Assembly (NCBI GenBank): GCA_013423325.1
Contig: BLJB01000004.1
Span: 124,001-188,000 of the forward strand
Source of the DNA: Usnea hakonensis
Taxonomy: Eukaryota > Ascomycota > Lecanoromycetes > Lecanorales > Parmeliaceae
DNA length: 64,000 nucleotides
Direction of reading: 5' to 3'
This document shows, piece after piece, positions 53,401-64,000 of the stretch (positions are counted from its first letter, which is position 1; every line of letters starts with the position of its first letter). The notes beneath the pieces were generated by a model, which saw only the letters and a list, made by a program, of their open reading frames with translations, searched no databases and was not told the origin of the DNA. Both the position numbers and the translations under genes were made by a program.

Positions 53401-56400
53401 AGAGATCGTGCGTCGTTTCGTCACCGGAGCCATGTCCTACGGCTCCATCTCCATGGAGGCTCACTCAACTTTGGCGGTCGCTATGAACAGACTTGGCGGC
53501 AAGTCCAACACCGGTGAAGGTGGTGAAGACCCCGAGCGAAGCCAGACCCTCGAGAATGGAGATACTATGCGCTCCGCTATCAAACAAGTGGCGTCAGGCC
53601 GATTTGGTGTGACAGCCAACTACCTGGCCGATTCCGATGAGCTACAAATCAAGATGGCGCAGGGCGCTAAGCCTGGTGAGGGGGGCGAATTACCTGGGCA
53701 CAAAGTCTCTGGGCCCATCGCTCGCACGAGACATTCAACCGCTGGCGTTGGTCTCATCTCGCCTCCTCCGCACCACGACATCTATTCCATTGAGGATCTG
53801 AAGCAGTTGATCTATGATCTAAAGTGCTCCAACCCGCGAGCACGTGTATCCGTCAAACTCGTGTCCGAGACTGGTGTTGGTATAGTTGCCTCTGGTGTCG
53901 CCAAAGCCAAAGCGGACCACCTGTTGATCTCTGGCCACGATGGAGGGACTGGTGCCTCTCGATGGACGGGTATCAAGTACGCCGGTCTACCCTGGGAGCT
54001 TGGTCTTGCGGAGACCCATCAGACCTTGGTGCTCAATGATCTCAGAGGGCGTATCATTGTTCAGACTGATGGCCAGCTACGTACAGGCCGCGACGTTGCA
54101 ATTGCCTGCCTGTTGGGTGCTGAAGAATTCGGTTTCGCCACCACTCCATTGATTGCAATGGGCTGTATCATGATGCGCAAATGCTTGGCAAACGAGACAT
54201 GTGTCCGCACAACCACTGGCGTGAAGAGGATTGCAGATGTCAACATTGGCGATTACCTTTTCGACGCCGACGATCGTCCAACGCTCTGCATTGGTGTCTC
54301 ACCTATTGAACACGGAAAATTGAAGGAGATCACGTACCAAGACTTCGATTCTCGTCAGAAAACCAGTTTTAAATGCACTCCTGATCATCGCCTCACTCTT
54401 GTTGCCAGGGAAACGAAGCCTTCAATTACTGCAAACACCGTCACCTGGTTCACTAGATGTGATCGAAACCACATAGTCAAGGAGAGCGTCGATCTTCACC
54501 TCGACATCCTGAGCGATACTTTCTATCGTGATCTTGTCGACGGGGATGATGCTCCGGATCCTGATGCCGTTCATCATTACATTGACACCGTCCTCGAGCA
54601 GCACTATCATCGCGGACACAATGATTATTCCGAGCGTATCGATCTTTATCTCCAAGCTTTAGCGAGCCATGAGCTTGAAAGCGACCCTGGACTAGTCCGA
54701 GAGGCGATCCATGTAGCAATGGATCGGTATATTGAACAAGGTCCAGCAGTTGAGATGCAAGATGCGGATCTTGATGATGGCACTGTCTACGATATTGGGG
54801 CCGAAAAACTTTTCGTTGACATGGTGCTTCCGAGTTCTCAGCCAACGCAGCCATTCTCATCATTCCCAATGCCGCCGTCACCTCCACGTACTCCTGACTT
54901 ATTGCCTAGCGCTGTTGTAGGAGTAAATGACGCTTTCCCAGCCTCGAGCTCCGTGTTCAATGATTCTTCATCGTTAGATCTGGGAGGTGCTGCAGAGAAT
55001 CGATTTGCCGCCGTTCGAAGATCTCTGGATGATGTTGAATGCAATTGCGGTGGCTTTCGAAAGGTTGGCCGTCGCTTCAAAGATGCAGGACAAGCACAAA
55101 CGGCTCACACTCTCCTTATTGGTGATCATTATCATGTGGTTGATCCTTTGGTCATAAGAGACACCGACGAATTTTCTATGAGCGTTGAAGCATACGAGGG
55201 CTTGTGTTCCAAGGAGGTGAAAAAAGTTCACCTAAAGCTCTACCGTGCACCTCTCGCCTACGTTCCTTCGACATCCTCGGCTGCTCGTCCCATCCCACTT
55301 GACCCGTATTACTTGGGCTTATGGCTTGGGGACGGCACTTCAGGATCCACAGCGATCAGCAGCTCGGATCGAGAGTGTCCAATTTACTTGCAGTCCTACG
55401 TCGACCGGCTAAACAGTACGCGACCAGTCGGAGCCCGTCCGCTCCATTTGCATGAGAGATTGCAACATGCGGCCGGTACGGAAATGATGAATGGTCATAT
55501 CGCCGCTGTCGATGTGTACCTTTACCGCATATTTTGTCCACGACAAGGCCCTGGTTTCTGGTGGAATCCTGTGCTCAAGGGACTTCAAGATCTTGGTGTA
55601 TTCGAAGACAAGAGCAAAGGTATTCCTGCCGCGTATATGGATGCAGATGAAGATACGCGTCTTGCTGTCATTGCTGGCCTTATTGAAAGCGATGGCACTT
55701 ACGTCAAATCGCACAACACATACCGCTTCACACAGATGACTGAAGGCCACAAAAAGATGGTCTATGATCTTAAGGCGCTTGCCATGAGTTGTGGTATTTC
55801 TGTCACAGGTGTCGATATAAATACGATGGTACCTGGCTTGGGTGTGGAAGGTCCTAAAGTGCCGACATACATCGTCTATCTTGGTTTGGGCTCTAAGAAG
55901 TTTCAGCATCATTTACTTCTGCCTCGCAAGAAGATGAACATAGCCAAGTTCTACCATACTCATGATACTCGCCCATTCAAAGTCTCCGACGTCGCCGATG
56001 GCGGGTTTCGAGGAATTGAAGTCAGCGGAGGCCAATTCCAGCTGGCCAACCGCCTTGTAGCATACAACTGTCATTTGTAAGTTATATCCACCTCATTAGT
56101 ATGGCTTTGCTCGAGCTATCTATCCAGTGAACATGTTTTCGTGCGCGGGTTAAACAAGTAATACTGATCACGAGATTAGAAACACATGCCCAGTTGGCAT
56201 TGCGTCTCAAGACAAAGCTCTGCGCGCCAAATTCCAAGGCACGCCCGAGCACGTCATCAATTTCTTTTACTACGTCTCCAACGAGCTTCGTGCTATCATG
56301 GCCGAGCTAGGTTTCCGTACTGTCAACGAGATGGTAGGTCATGTCGAGACTTTGAAGATGCGCGAAGACCTTCGTACACCCAAGACCGAAAACTTGGACT

Positions 56401-59066
56401 TCGGCCTCATCCTTACCCCGGCTCATCAACTTCGACCTGGCGTTGCGACTTATAACGTGCGAAAGCAAGACCATAAGCTGCACGTCAGACTTGACAATAA
56501 GCTCATCTTCGAAGCCGAGTTGGCTCTCGAGAAAGGCCGACCCTGCCGAATTGAGACTGACATTGTCAACACTGATCGGGCATTGGGTGCGACACTTTCT
56601 TACCAGATCAGCAGACGATACGGTGAAGCCGGTCTCCCTCAGGACACTATCCACGCAAATATCAGAGGCTCAGCGGGCCAATCGTTCGGTGCCTTCCTAG
56701 CCCCCGGTGTTACTCTAGAGCTGGAAGGAGACTCAAATGACTATGTTGGCAAAGGACTTTCTGGAGGTCGTCTGATCATCTACCCACCTCGATCTGCAGT
56801 CTTCAAGGCTGAAGAGAACGTTCTTATCGGGAACGTCTGCTTGTACGGTGCAACAGGCGGGACTTGTTACTTCCGTGGCATGGCGGCCGAGCGCTTCGCA
56901 GTCCGAAACTCCGGCGCGACGGCTGTCGTGGAGGGCGTGGGTGATCATGGATGTGAATATATGACTGGTGGGCGCGTACTAATTCTGGGTGGCACTGGTC
57001 GCAACTTTGCCGCTGGTATGTCGGGCGGTATTGCATACGTTCTGGATATGAATCAAGACTTTGAATCCAAGGTCAACACCGAAATGGTGGAGATCTCTGG
57101 TCTTGAAGACCCATCTGAGATTGCCTTTGTCCGTGGCTTGATCGAAGATCATCATCACTACACTGGCTCTGAGCTTGCTGCTCGCATTTTGTTGGACTTC
57201 AACCGTGCTTTGTCGAGGTTCATCAAAGTTTTGCCTACGGACTACAAGCGTGTCATGGCCGAAGAGGCTGCCAAAGCTGAGGCTGCAAAGAAGGCGGAGT
57301 ACCCGCTGCCCATCCTGCCAGGCAACGCCGTCCGGTCCAGCCACGAGGAATCGAGGAACAAGATGCACGAGAAAGAAGCTCACCAGAAGAAGAAAGACAT
57401 GCTCGACATTGAAGAGAGTGTAGGTGACAACAAGGCCGAGAAAAAGAGATCTGCCCTTGTTCTGGACAAAACTAAGGGCTTCATGAAGTATCAAAGGAGA
57501 AGCGAGAAGTACAGGAAGCCTGAAACTAGAACTCGTGACTGGAAAGAGCTCTCTTCTCGCTTGGATGAGGATGGACTCAAGTACCAGGCGGCACGATGCA
57601 TGGACTGTGGTGTTCCGTTCTGTCAGTCTGACACTGGATGCCCGATCTCTAACATCATCCCAAAGTGGAACGAGCTTGTTTTCCAGAATCAATGGCAAGA
57701 TGCTCTTAATCGTCTCTTGATGACCAACAACTTCCCCGAGTTCACAGGTCGTGTCTGCCCTGCCCCTTGTGAAGGTGCTTGCGTTCTTGGGATCAATGAG
57801 GACCCTGTAGGTATCAAATCCATCGAATGTGCAATCATCGACCGAGGTTTCGATATGGGCTGGATGGTACCAAATCCCCCTGAACATCGCACGGGTAAGA
57901 CCGTTGCCATCATCGGCTCTGGCCCCTCTGGTCTCGCAGCCGCAGACCAGCTGAACAGAGCAGGCCATACTGTCACGGTCTATGAACGCTCTGACCGCAT
58001 CGGTGGGCTTCTTATGTACGGTATTCCAAACATGAAACTCGACAAGACCATCGTTCAGCGTCGTGTTGACTTCATGGCCGCAGAGGGCGTCAAGTATGTC
58101 ACTGGCTGCTCCGTCGCACCTGACAGCGAAGTCAGTCTGCAATCTCTACGTGAGGAGAGTGATGCTGTTGTCATTGCTACCGGCGCCACTGTCGCCCGTG
58201 ATCTTAAGATTCCCAACAGAGAGCTTGAAGGGATCCACTTCGCAATGCAATTTCTGCACCGCAACACCAAATCTCTTCTCGACTCCGAGCTTTCGGATGG
58301 CGAATACATCTCCGCCAAAGGCAAAGATGTCATAGTAATTGGTGGTGGTGATACCGGTAACGATTGCATTGGCACTTCCGTTCGCCATGGCGCGAAATCC
58401 GTCACCAACTTCGAGCTCCTACCTCAACCACCGGCTGAGCGTGCTCGCGATAACCCGTGGCCCCAGTGGCCAAGGATCTATCGCGTCGACTACGGTCATA
58501 CGGAGGTGAAGACGCACATGGGTAAGGATCCACGCGAGTACTGTGTTATGTCCAAGGATTTCGTTGGGGACGATGAGGGGCGTGTTGCTGGTATCAACAT
58601 CCATCGTGTTGAGTGGACGAAGAGTGTCTCTGGTGGTTGGGACATGAAGACCGTCGAGGGTAGCGAGCAGTTCTTCCCAGCGCAGCTGGTCCTGCTTTCC
58701 ATGGGCTTCCTGGGTCCGGAGGACCGCCTTTTGGGTACAGAGATCGAAAAGGATGCTCGAAAGAACATCAAAACACCTCCTGGGAAGTACAACACAAATC
58801 TAGGCGGCGTCTTCGCCGCTGGTGACTGCCGCCGTGGGCAATCGCTCATTGTCTGGTAAGCCTCTCCAACTCTGCTCATTTTATCAAAGAATTTGCTAAT
58901 AACCTGTAGGGGCATCAACGAAGGCCGCCAAGCAGCTCGTGACGTCGATACCTACCTCATGGGCGTTGGCACACAGCTTCCCAAGACTGGCGGTATCGTC
59001 CAGCGTGCTCCGTATGAAATCATTGGCAAGCCAGAGCAAATGAAGGCGGAGGCTGTTGGCGCCTAA
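50448..59066 (+). CDS. GLT1: glutamate synthase (NADH type), with an in-frame intein
   Basis: Six exons: 50448-50623, 50676-50716, 50778-51449, 51504-56076, 56180-58855 and 58910-59066, giving 2764 residues, or 2135 after removal of the 629-residue intein, close to the usual ~2145. The enzyme makes two glutamates from glutamine and 2-oxoglutarate. A 52-residue propeptide precedes the catalytic Cys53 (DACGVGFAAHIKG), followed by the class II amidotransferase, central and FMN-binding synthase domains (GGKSNTGEGGEDPER, HDGGTGASRWTGIK), the [3Fe-4S] motif GC-x5-C-x4-C, the GXGXG-repeat domain, and then the fused NADH subunit (CMDCGVPFCQ, GSGPSGLAAADQL, IGGGDTGNDC). The intein sits inside the [3Fe-4S] motif, immediately before its second Cys. 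Confidence 0.97.
54182..56068 (+). mobile_element. GLT1 intein with LAGLIDADG homing endonuclease
   Basis: A 629-residue in-frame insertion that splits the conserved MMRK/CHLNTCPVG. It starts with Cys (CLANETCVRTTTGVKRI, block A), has the block B TPDH motif at intein residues 66-69, and ends RGIEVSGGQFQLANRLVAYN before the extein Cys (blocks F and G). Two LAGLIDADG motifs are present: LGLWLGDGT with Asp384 and VIAGLIESDGTY with Asp504, so both catalytic acids are kept and the endonuclease may be active. The residue before the terminal Asn is Tyr; most inteins have His there. Residues ~70-375 are an unusually long linker with a Pro/Ser-rich stretch. Inteins at GLT1 are known in several ascomycetes. 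No stop or frameshift was found. Confidence 0.95.
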
Positions 59067-60559
59067 GTGCGCCTTGTCACAAAGCGTACATGTCTACGAT
59101 GGGGCAAAGAGGAAATTGGCGGACTGGGGAGGATGAAGTGCATTCTGTACGATTGGAACGAAAAGTGACCAATGAGATACCTCCTTTCGTTTTCTGCATG
59201 CATCAATGTCTCGCATGGCGACTGCGGTTTTTACTTTCACGCCTTCGTTCGATGCCTGTTGGGCATCTTTTCAACATCTTTGAGAGCCTTTCGACGATCA
59301 TTGTATGGTCGTTCATGAGTTATCTCTTTTTTAAGCGATCTGTGTATTTAGCAATGTACTGTGATAGTCGACCGATTTACCACATCGGAATGAATCTTGC
59401 TTTTGTTATATATCTTTCTCCATTTGTCCTGTCCGTCCGCCTCCCTTGCTCGTGATGTGTCGTAGGGGCGATCTACGGATCCTTCCTTGTATCTTATCTA
59501 TAGGAACGAAACCCTCTAAATTATTCCTATTATCGATGTCTCAGCACAGCTACTATCATGCATGCATTTTGTGGTCCATTCTTGCTCAAGGACTACCCGA
59601 GAGGGACGATTTGACGCAATTAGAAGCATGTGCGTATGGGACTGACTTTTTGAGCATCATCGACGAAACAAACGAACGGGCTTTACTCTATATATTTCCG
59701 GACTGATCATCATGTCGTCCCTAAGCTACGGTGGGAAGCCTTTAAGTGTGGGGATTGAACTCGGAAACGAGAAGGAGTTGATTGAGTGATCATGTGGATT
59801 GATTGCAGGGAGATATTCCTAGGGGAAATGGGAGAAATGAGATGGATTTGATGGGATATTTTGGATCGTAGTACTAAGTAAGTAAGCGCCGTTTATCTTG
59901 TTTGTGGGTGGAGGGTGGAAGTGGGCTGCTTAAGGGCATTGTTTGTTGGTGGTGGTGGTGGTGGTGGTGGTGGGGATACGGTGTGTTGTGGTGGGCTGTA
60001 TGTAGGAATTCTTGTGATTTTGTTGTGTTGTGTTGTGCTGATGGACTGACTGGGAGAGTGCTTGAGGTTTGAGGAGGAGATGTTTTGATGTGGGGGATGG
60101 GATGGGATTGTATGGGCGGTGGTTGGGAGGGGTTTGTTGGATATATATGGTTATACTGGTTTATAGCGGGGGGGGGGATGGGTGGTTGGGATCTTGTGGG
60201 GGGAGGGATTTCTGGGAGGGGGGAATTGGGGATATGGGGGGTTGGGGGCGCTGCGTGGAAAGATGTGGGTGGGGGGGATAGAGACGAGAATGACCTTGAT
60301 TGTGCTGCCTCGCTTGGGAACTCTGCGTTGATAAAGAATCTTGGAGCGCATGTTTGGATGCTAAGATCTATACTCTTTCCAATCTTGGAGCAGAATCTGT
60401 CCCTCTTGCTTCATGCTCGGTATATTTATGCTCTTGGAAAAGATGTTGACCCAAGCGATCAGGATACAGAGAAGGAAGCCAGTGAAGATGACGAAGATGA
60501 CGATGATGATGAGAGGTTGAAACATCTCTCTCCTGGGGGCGCTCGCGACGTTGCGGGAC
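59067..60559. other. GLT1 3' region, low-complexity and G-rich
   Basis: No gene seen up to about 60400. There is a (GGT)n microsatellite at about 59946-59973 and long G-rich tracts (about 60040-60290) that produce glycine/tryptophan-rich false frames. Confidence 0.5.
59946..59973 (+). repeat. (GGT)n microsatellite
   Basis: About nine consecutive GGT units, followed by TGGGG. A simple sequence repeat, probably variable in length between strains. Confidence 0.9.
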
Positions 60560-60844
60560 AAGAGCAAGAGCCGAAATCATTTCCTACTAACAAAGAAGCC
60601 GACGGAGAAGTAAAAAAGATTCAGCAGTACCTTTTGGAGAATGCTCAGGGTGTCGTATTGTGGGTTACTACAGATGCCCTCCTAGAAAGGGTTTGGTGGG
60701 CCACTACATGACCTTCGAGAAATTCGAAAGGAGCTGGAACGTCTTCTTAGACATCTTCAGGATCTGTATCGTGATATTGCAAAAGGTCTTCATGATTCGC
60801 TTGATACCAGCCAATTGAAAATAGTAGCAGCTGATGCAATGTGA
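60560..60844 (+). pseudogene. frameshifted NACHT/NLR-like relic
   Basis: In one frame up to about 60690 the sequence reads EVKKIQQYLLENAQGVVLWVTTDALLE. After a shift of frame it continues LHDLREIRKELERLLRHLQDLYRDIAKGL, ending at TGA 60842-60844. Together these are the usual motif order just after the NACHT ATPase in fungal NLR-type (STAND) proteins: a helix with ENAQGVFLWV, then a helix with LREIRKELE-LP-DL-DLYR. Upstream in the first frame lies a Glu/Asp-rich stretch near 60480-60510. No intact NACHT P-loop was found in the window. Only this C-terminal part of the domain remains, broken by at least one frameshift. Confidence 0.6.
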
Positions 60845-61020
60845 TTCGAATATGCCTAGGATCTTTAGTAGATCGATAACCAAAAAATTGTAATTGGTGA
60901 GGGCGGGCCAAGGCGCTAGTCTCCGCCCCTGATCACAATAGTGACCCGCTACCTCATGTACGGATTACTTTCGTCTTTTGTCAAATTTTCCTGGAGAACA
61001 AGACCAAGACCAAGACCATA

Positions 61021-62546
61021 ATGGCTCCGATGCTCCCAGAGGAGCTATCGCTGACCCTGTTCGAGCAAGTCTCTTGCAGAGCCCTTCAGATCCGTGAGCT
61101 CCTTGCCCTTTTATCCGTTCGTCTCCTTATCCATCTCCTTAACCACTGCTAAACCCTCTCAGCCCAGCTTCCCTAGTCCCTCCACCATTGTCCTTCACGG
61201 CGTTGAGGCAACAGGAAAAAGCTTGACCATCAGCGCCGTCTTAGACACCATTGATACCCCCTCTGCCATCCTTCAGTCGCAAGAATGCATCACGACCCGA
61301 CATTTGCTTGAACGAACAATCGCCGCGGTAAAGGAAACACTAGGCGCTGATGGACAGCTCGAGAAAGCCAATGATCTTGATGGGAGATGTGAGAGCATCA
61401 GTGCCTTCACCGTAGAGCTCCAACATCTACTACGCGGAAGTGGAAAATTCGTACTCGTCTTCGACGGCATAGACCGCCAGCGCGAGGCAGCGCCAACATT
61501 ACTTCCAGCTATTACACGACTCGGAGAAATCGTATGACCATATTGACCTCAAGCACCTCAACTTCTTATCTGCTAACAGTCGTAGCTACGTAACCTTACT
61601 GTCATTCTCATCACCGTGATCCCGCACCCACACCTTCTTCATCGTGCCGGCATTCCCCACATCCATTTTCCACCATATACGCGTGCTGAAACGCTCTCGA
61701 TACTCGGCCGCGCCCCGCTCCCGCTCTCTTCCAACCAACTTTCACATCAATCGCTCAATGATACGGTAGCCGCAAGCCAAGATGACGTACAATGGCTCTG
61801 GGCACGTTTCACGGCCGCGGTATGGGACTCCCTCGGACAGCCCGCTGCAAGATCTATTCTAGATTTCCGTGACGTTTGCGCGCGACTGTGGTCACCATTC
61901 ATACAACCAATTGTTGACGGCCACTACGGAGTGCGCGAATTCTCGAAATTACTGGTGAAGAATAGGAGTCTCCTCCAAAGTGAACACGCCCTTCTCGACG
62001 GGATAGTGCCGCTTAATCCTGCGTCGGCCGTTGCCAAGCCTCAAAAACGTGTGTACACCCAGTGTTCCCCAAGCTCATACTACTGACTCAATCATAGAGC
62101 TCTCATATACCCTCCCCTATTACCCGGCGTACCTCCTAATATCCGCCTATCTCGCCTCACACAACCCGCCAAAACATGATATAGCCCTTTTCTCTAAGGC
62201 GTCCCTCTCCAAACGCCGCAAGCGCGGGGGCGGTACAGCTCTCACATCTCATCGCACCTCAAAACACCGGCAAATATCCCGAAGATTACTAGGACCGCAG
62301 TCATTTCCTCTGGAAAGATTTTTTGCTATATTCCATGCTATTCTGCCCGTCGATCACGCGGGTGGAGGAGGGGATACGATGTGCCAAGTTGCTACGCTTG
62401 TTGGACTGCGATTAATGGTGAAGGCTGGAGCTGGGGGGGACGTGTTGGAGGGCGGAGGGAAATGGAGAGTCAACGTAGGTTGGGAATTTCTGAGGGGAGT
62501 GGCAAGAGGTGTTAAATTTGACATTGAGAATTATCTTACGGAGTAG
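61021..62546 (+). CDS. ORC5: origin recognition complex subunit 5
   Basis: Four exons: 61021-61116, 61163-61531, 61586-62048 and 62098-62546, giving 458 residues. ORC binds replication origins and loads the MCM helicase; Orc5 is an AAA+-fold subunit. Walker A (GVEATGKS) is near residue 47 and the Walker B equivalent (FVLVFDGID) near 128. Other family parts: LPEELSLTLFEQVSCRALQIREL at the start, VILITVIPHPHLLHRAGIPHIHFPPYT, and the C-terminal LSYTLPYYPAYLLISAYLASHNPPKHDIALFS, typical of Orc5. All four exon phases agree. The short first exon carries the N-terminal helix. It is about 180 bp downstream of the NLR relic. Confidence 0.94.
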
Positions 62547-64000
62547 ACTGCTTACATTAGCATTCGGAACATTTTTGGTGCAACATGTCAGCTTGGCTGT
62601 GCTCGTATGCCGATACTAAGGATGATTAGGCAGCCCGGAACGAGTACACCGGCCACGGAAAGCTTGTAAGGCTGACACAGTCAGAAAATTGAAAGCGTCT
62701 TTGGCCAGGGAAGAGAGTGCCTGAAATCGCACCAAAAGAAGTGCGCGAATAAGTTTGTTGTCCGAACTTTCATGTAGACCGAGCACCTCTTAGTCGTTCA
62801 TCGCGAGGTCCGAACCGAACCATGAGCGCGGAGAAATTTCTGGGAGCTTTGATCTCACCGCTTTCTGGATCCTTCTGGATCAATGCCCATGAACATATTC
62901 ATCATAATCCCAATCGGCGTTATTTGAGGCTCCCTTCCAAGATGCCCTCAAGCTTATGTCATTTCCATGGCGAATATTCGGGTGATCAGTGATCAGATAT
63001 TACCCACGGTACGACCGCCATCCCATCGTCAACAGAAATGCGTCAGTCTACAAAACGTTTACAATATTGATAGCATAATCTTTGCTCGAGACCTGACTTG
63101 AGACAATGTTGCCAATTGTGAGGCTTTACAGCGGTAGAGATGAGCATGACTAAGACCTTGGCTATTATGCCTCATAGCCAAATCGCCGAATCTGTTACGT
63201 GATGGATTCAAGGCTGCTGCGACTGCAGCCTGGTTTTTTCCACACCTGCATACTTCAACATATTGAAGCTCCATACATTGACCCTGCTGCGCTTGCAGCC
63301 GTCCGCGAGGAGGAAGTCTCGCATATCCGAGTACCGAGAAGCTCTAATGGATTTGGAAACATTCGATGAGGCAGCCTGATATCATAAGAGCCCAAAATTC
63401 AAGCACTTTCAGTGATGCAAGTTTCTGGGCTGCTGATCGATACTCCTGATTTTACCTAATGAAGGGATATGGGTGAGCTTACTTGTGAGACGAGAATTTC
63501 TACTCGCCAAGTGAGGGCATTTCCTACAGCGACTTCGCATGACTTACCTTTATAATTGTAAGGGCCAGGTCATTAGTACCAGCGGACTCGCCAGTCAGTG
63601 GCGCTCATCCTTACACAACGCAGTCAGCCGGATCGAGTGTATTTTTGAATGGTCTGATGGATCAACGGACCAAGACTTTCGTGCCAAGGCTCGTGTTTTT
63701 GACGAAATAGCAGAACATGAATGGTTGGGGTATTAGGTGACCAAATGACTCGCCCACGTGTTCAAGAAGGATGATTCGACGTGGGGACCATAAAGACTCC
63801 ATCTCGACCTGGAAGGTTGTCTTTAAGGAGTGAGTAACGCCCAGATACTGGCGCATACGTGCCTACCAAGGACATGGCTCGCATTATCACTCATTTCAGC
63901 TTGCCTAGCAGGGCGTTTCCCCATATCTACGTCAAAAATCCTTTTATGCATTCTGCTATCAATTACTTGACTAGAGGGACCTGTCAATCGTTCCATTCCA
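62547..64000. other. intergenic, 3' end of window
   Basis: No gene seen. The longest frames here are under 75 codons and lack family features. Confidence 0.5.

Noticed and set aside
54182..56076. Reading 51539-56080 as a separate 1513-residue protein ending CHL
   Set aside because: The stop comes right after a gtaagt donor, and the conserved NTCPVG continues after the intron, so this is an internal exon of GLT1.
60069..60300. Gly/Trp-rich frames near the G-rich tract
   Set aside because: They arise from low-complexity G-runs, not from coding sequence.
1..64000. tRNA, rRNA, CRISPR arrays and intact transposons
   Set aside because: I looked for the tRNA T-loop pattern, repeated spacers, transposase motifs and long terminal repeats, and saw none that hold up.

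Overview
The window is nuclear DNA of a filamentous ascomycete (Pezizomycotina; Dothideomycetes or Leotiomycetes fits best, but I cannot settle the class). Reasons: conserved fungal housekeeping genes (cofilin, NOP2, a Get5-type ubiquitin-like protein, ARPC3, RFC3, CWC27, HSF1, cytosolic Hsp70, HSP60, CNS1, GLT1, ORC5), frequent short spliceosomal introns of about 45-150 nt with gtaag/gtgag donors, and long gene-poor spacers. Exon limits below were found by reading splice signals together with protein conservation; none is backed by transcripts.

Layout. 1-4213: no supportable gene. 4214-10699: three same-strand genes for small nuclear-looking proteins that share a Myb/SANT-like N-terminal segment; two share an intron at the same codon and phase. 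A decayed-looking, frame-preserving 48/51-nt repeat array lies before the third. 10700-14322: gene-poor, with an imperfect ~140-bp duplication. 14323-17676: HSP60 and cofilin. 18312-21394: divergent Get5-like gene and NOP2. 22172-23507: unknown protein. 24062-26583: divergent ARPC3 and RFC3. 26866-30570: a tandem array of four paralogous genes of a family I do not recognise. 33181-36761: SMYD-type methyltransferase, a doubtful ORF, and a 2EXR/F-box-like protein. 37765-42571: CWC27 and HSF1. 43408-45587: Hsp70, convergent with HSF1, with a four-unit heat-shock element upstream. 46782-47039: a truncated amidophosphoribosyltransferase (ADE4) relic. 47337-48761: CNS1. 50448-59066: NADH-type glutamate synthase GLT1 carrying a 629-residue intein with a two-motif LAGLIDADG endonuclease. 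60560-60844: a frameshifted relic resembling a NACHT/NLR protein. 61021-62546: ORC5.

Shared themes. HSF1, Hsp70, the Hsp90 co-chaperone Cns1 and mitochondrial Hsp60 make the window rich in protein-folding genes; only the Hsp70 promoter shows a textbook HSF site. The most interesting items are the GLT1 intein (Tyr instead of the usual penultimate His, a very long linker, insertion exactly at an iron-sulfur cysteine, and a spliceosomal intron 8 nt downstream), the unrecognised four-gene tandem family, the Myb-like trio with its coding-like repeat array, and the ADE4 and NLR relics.
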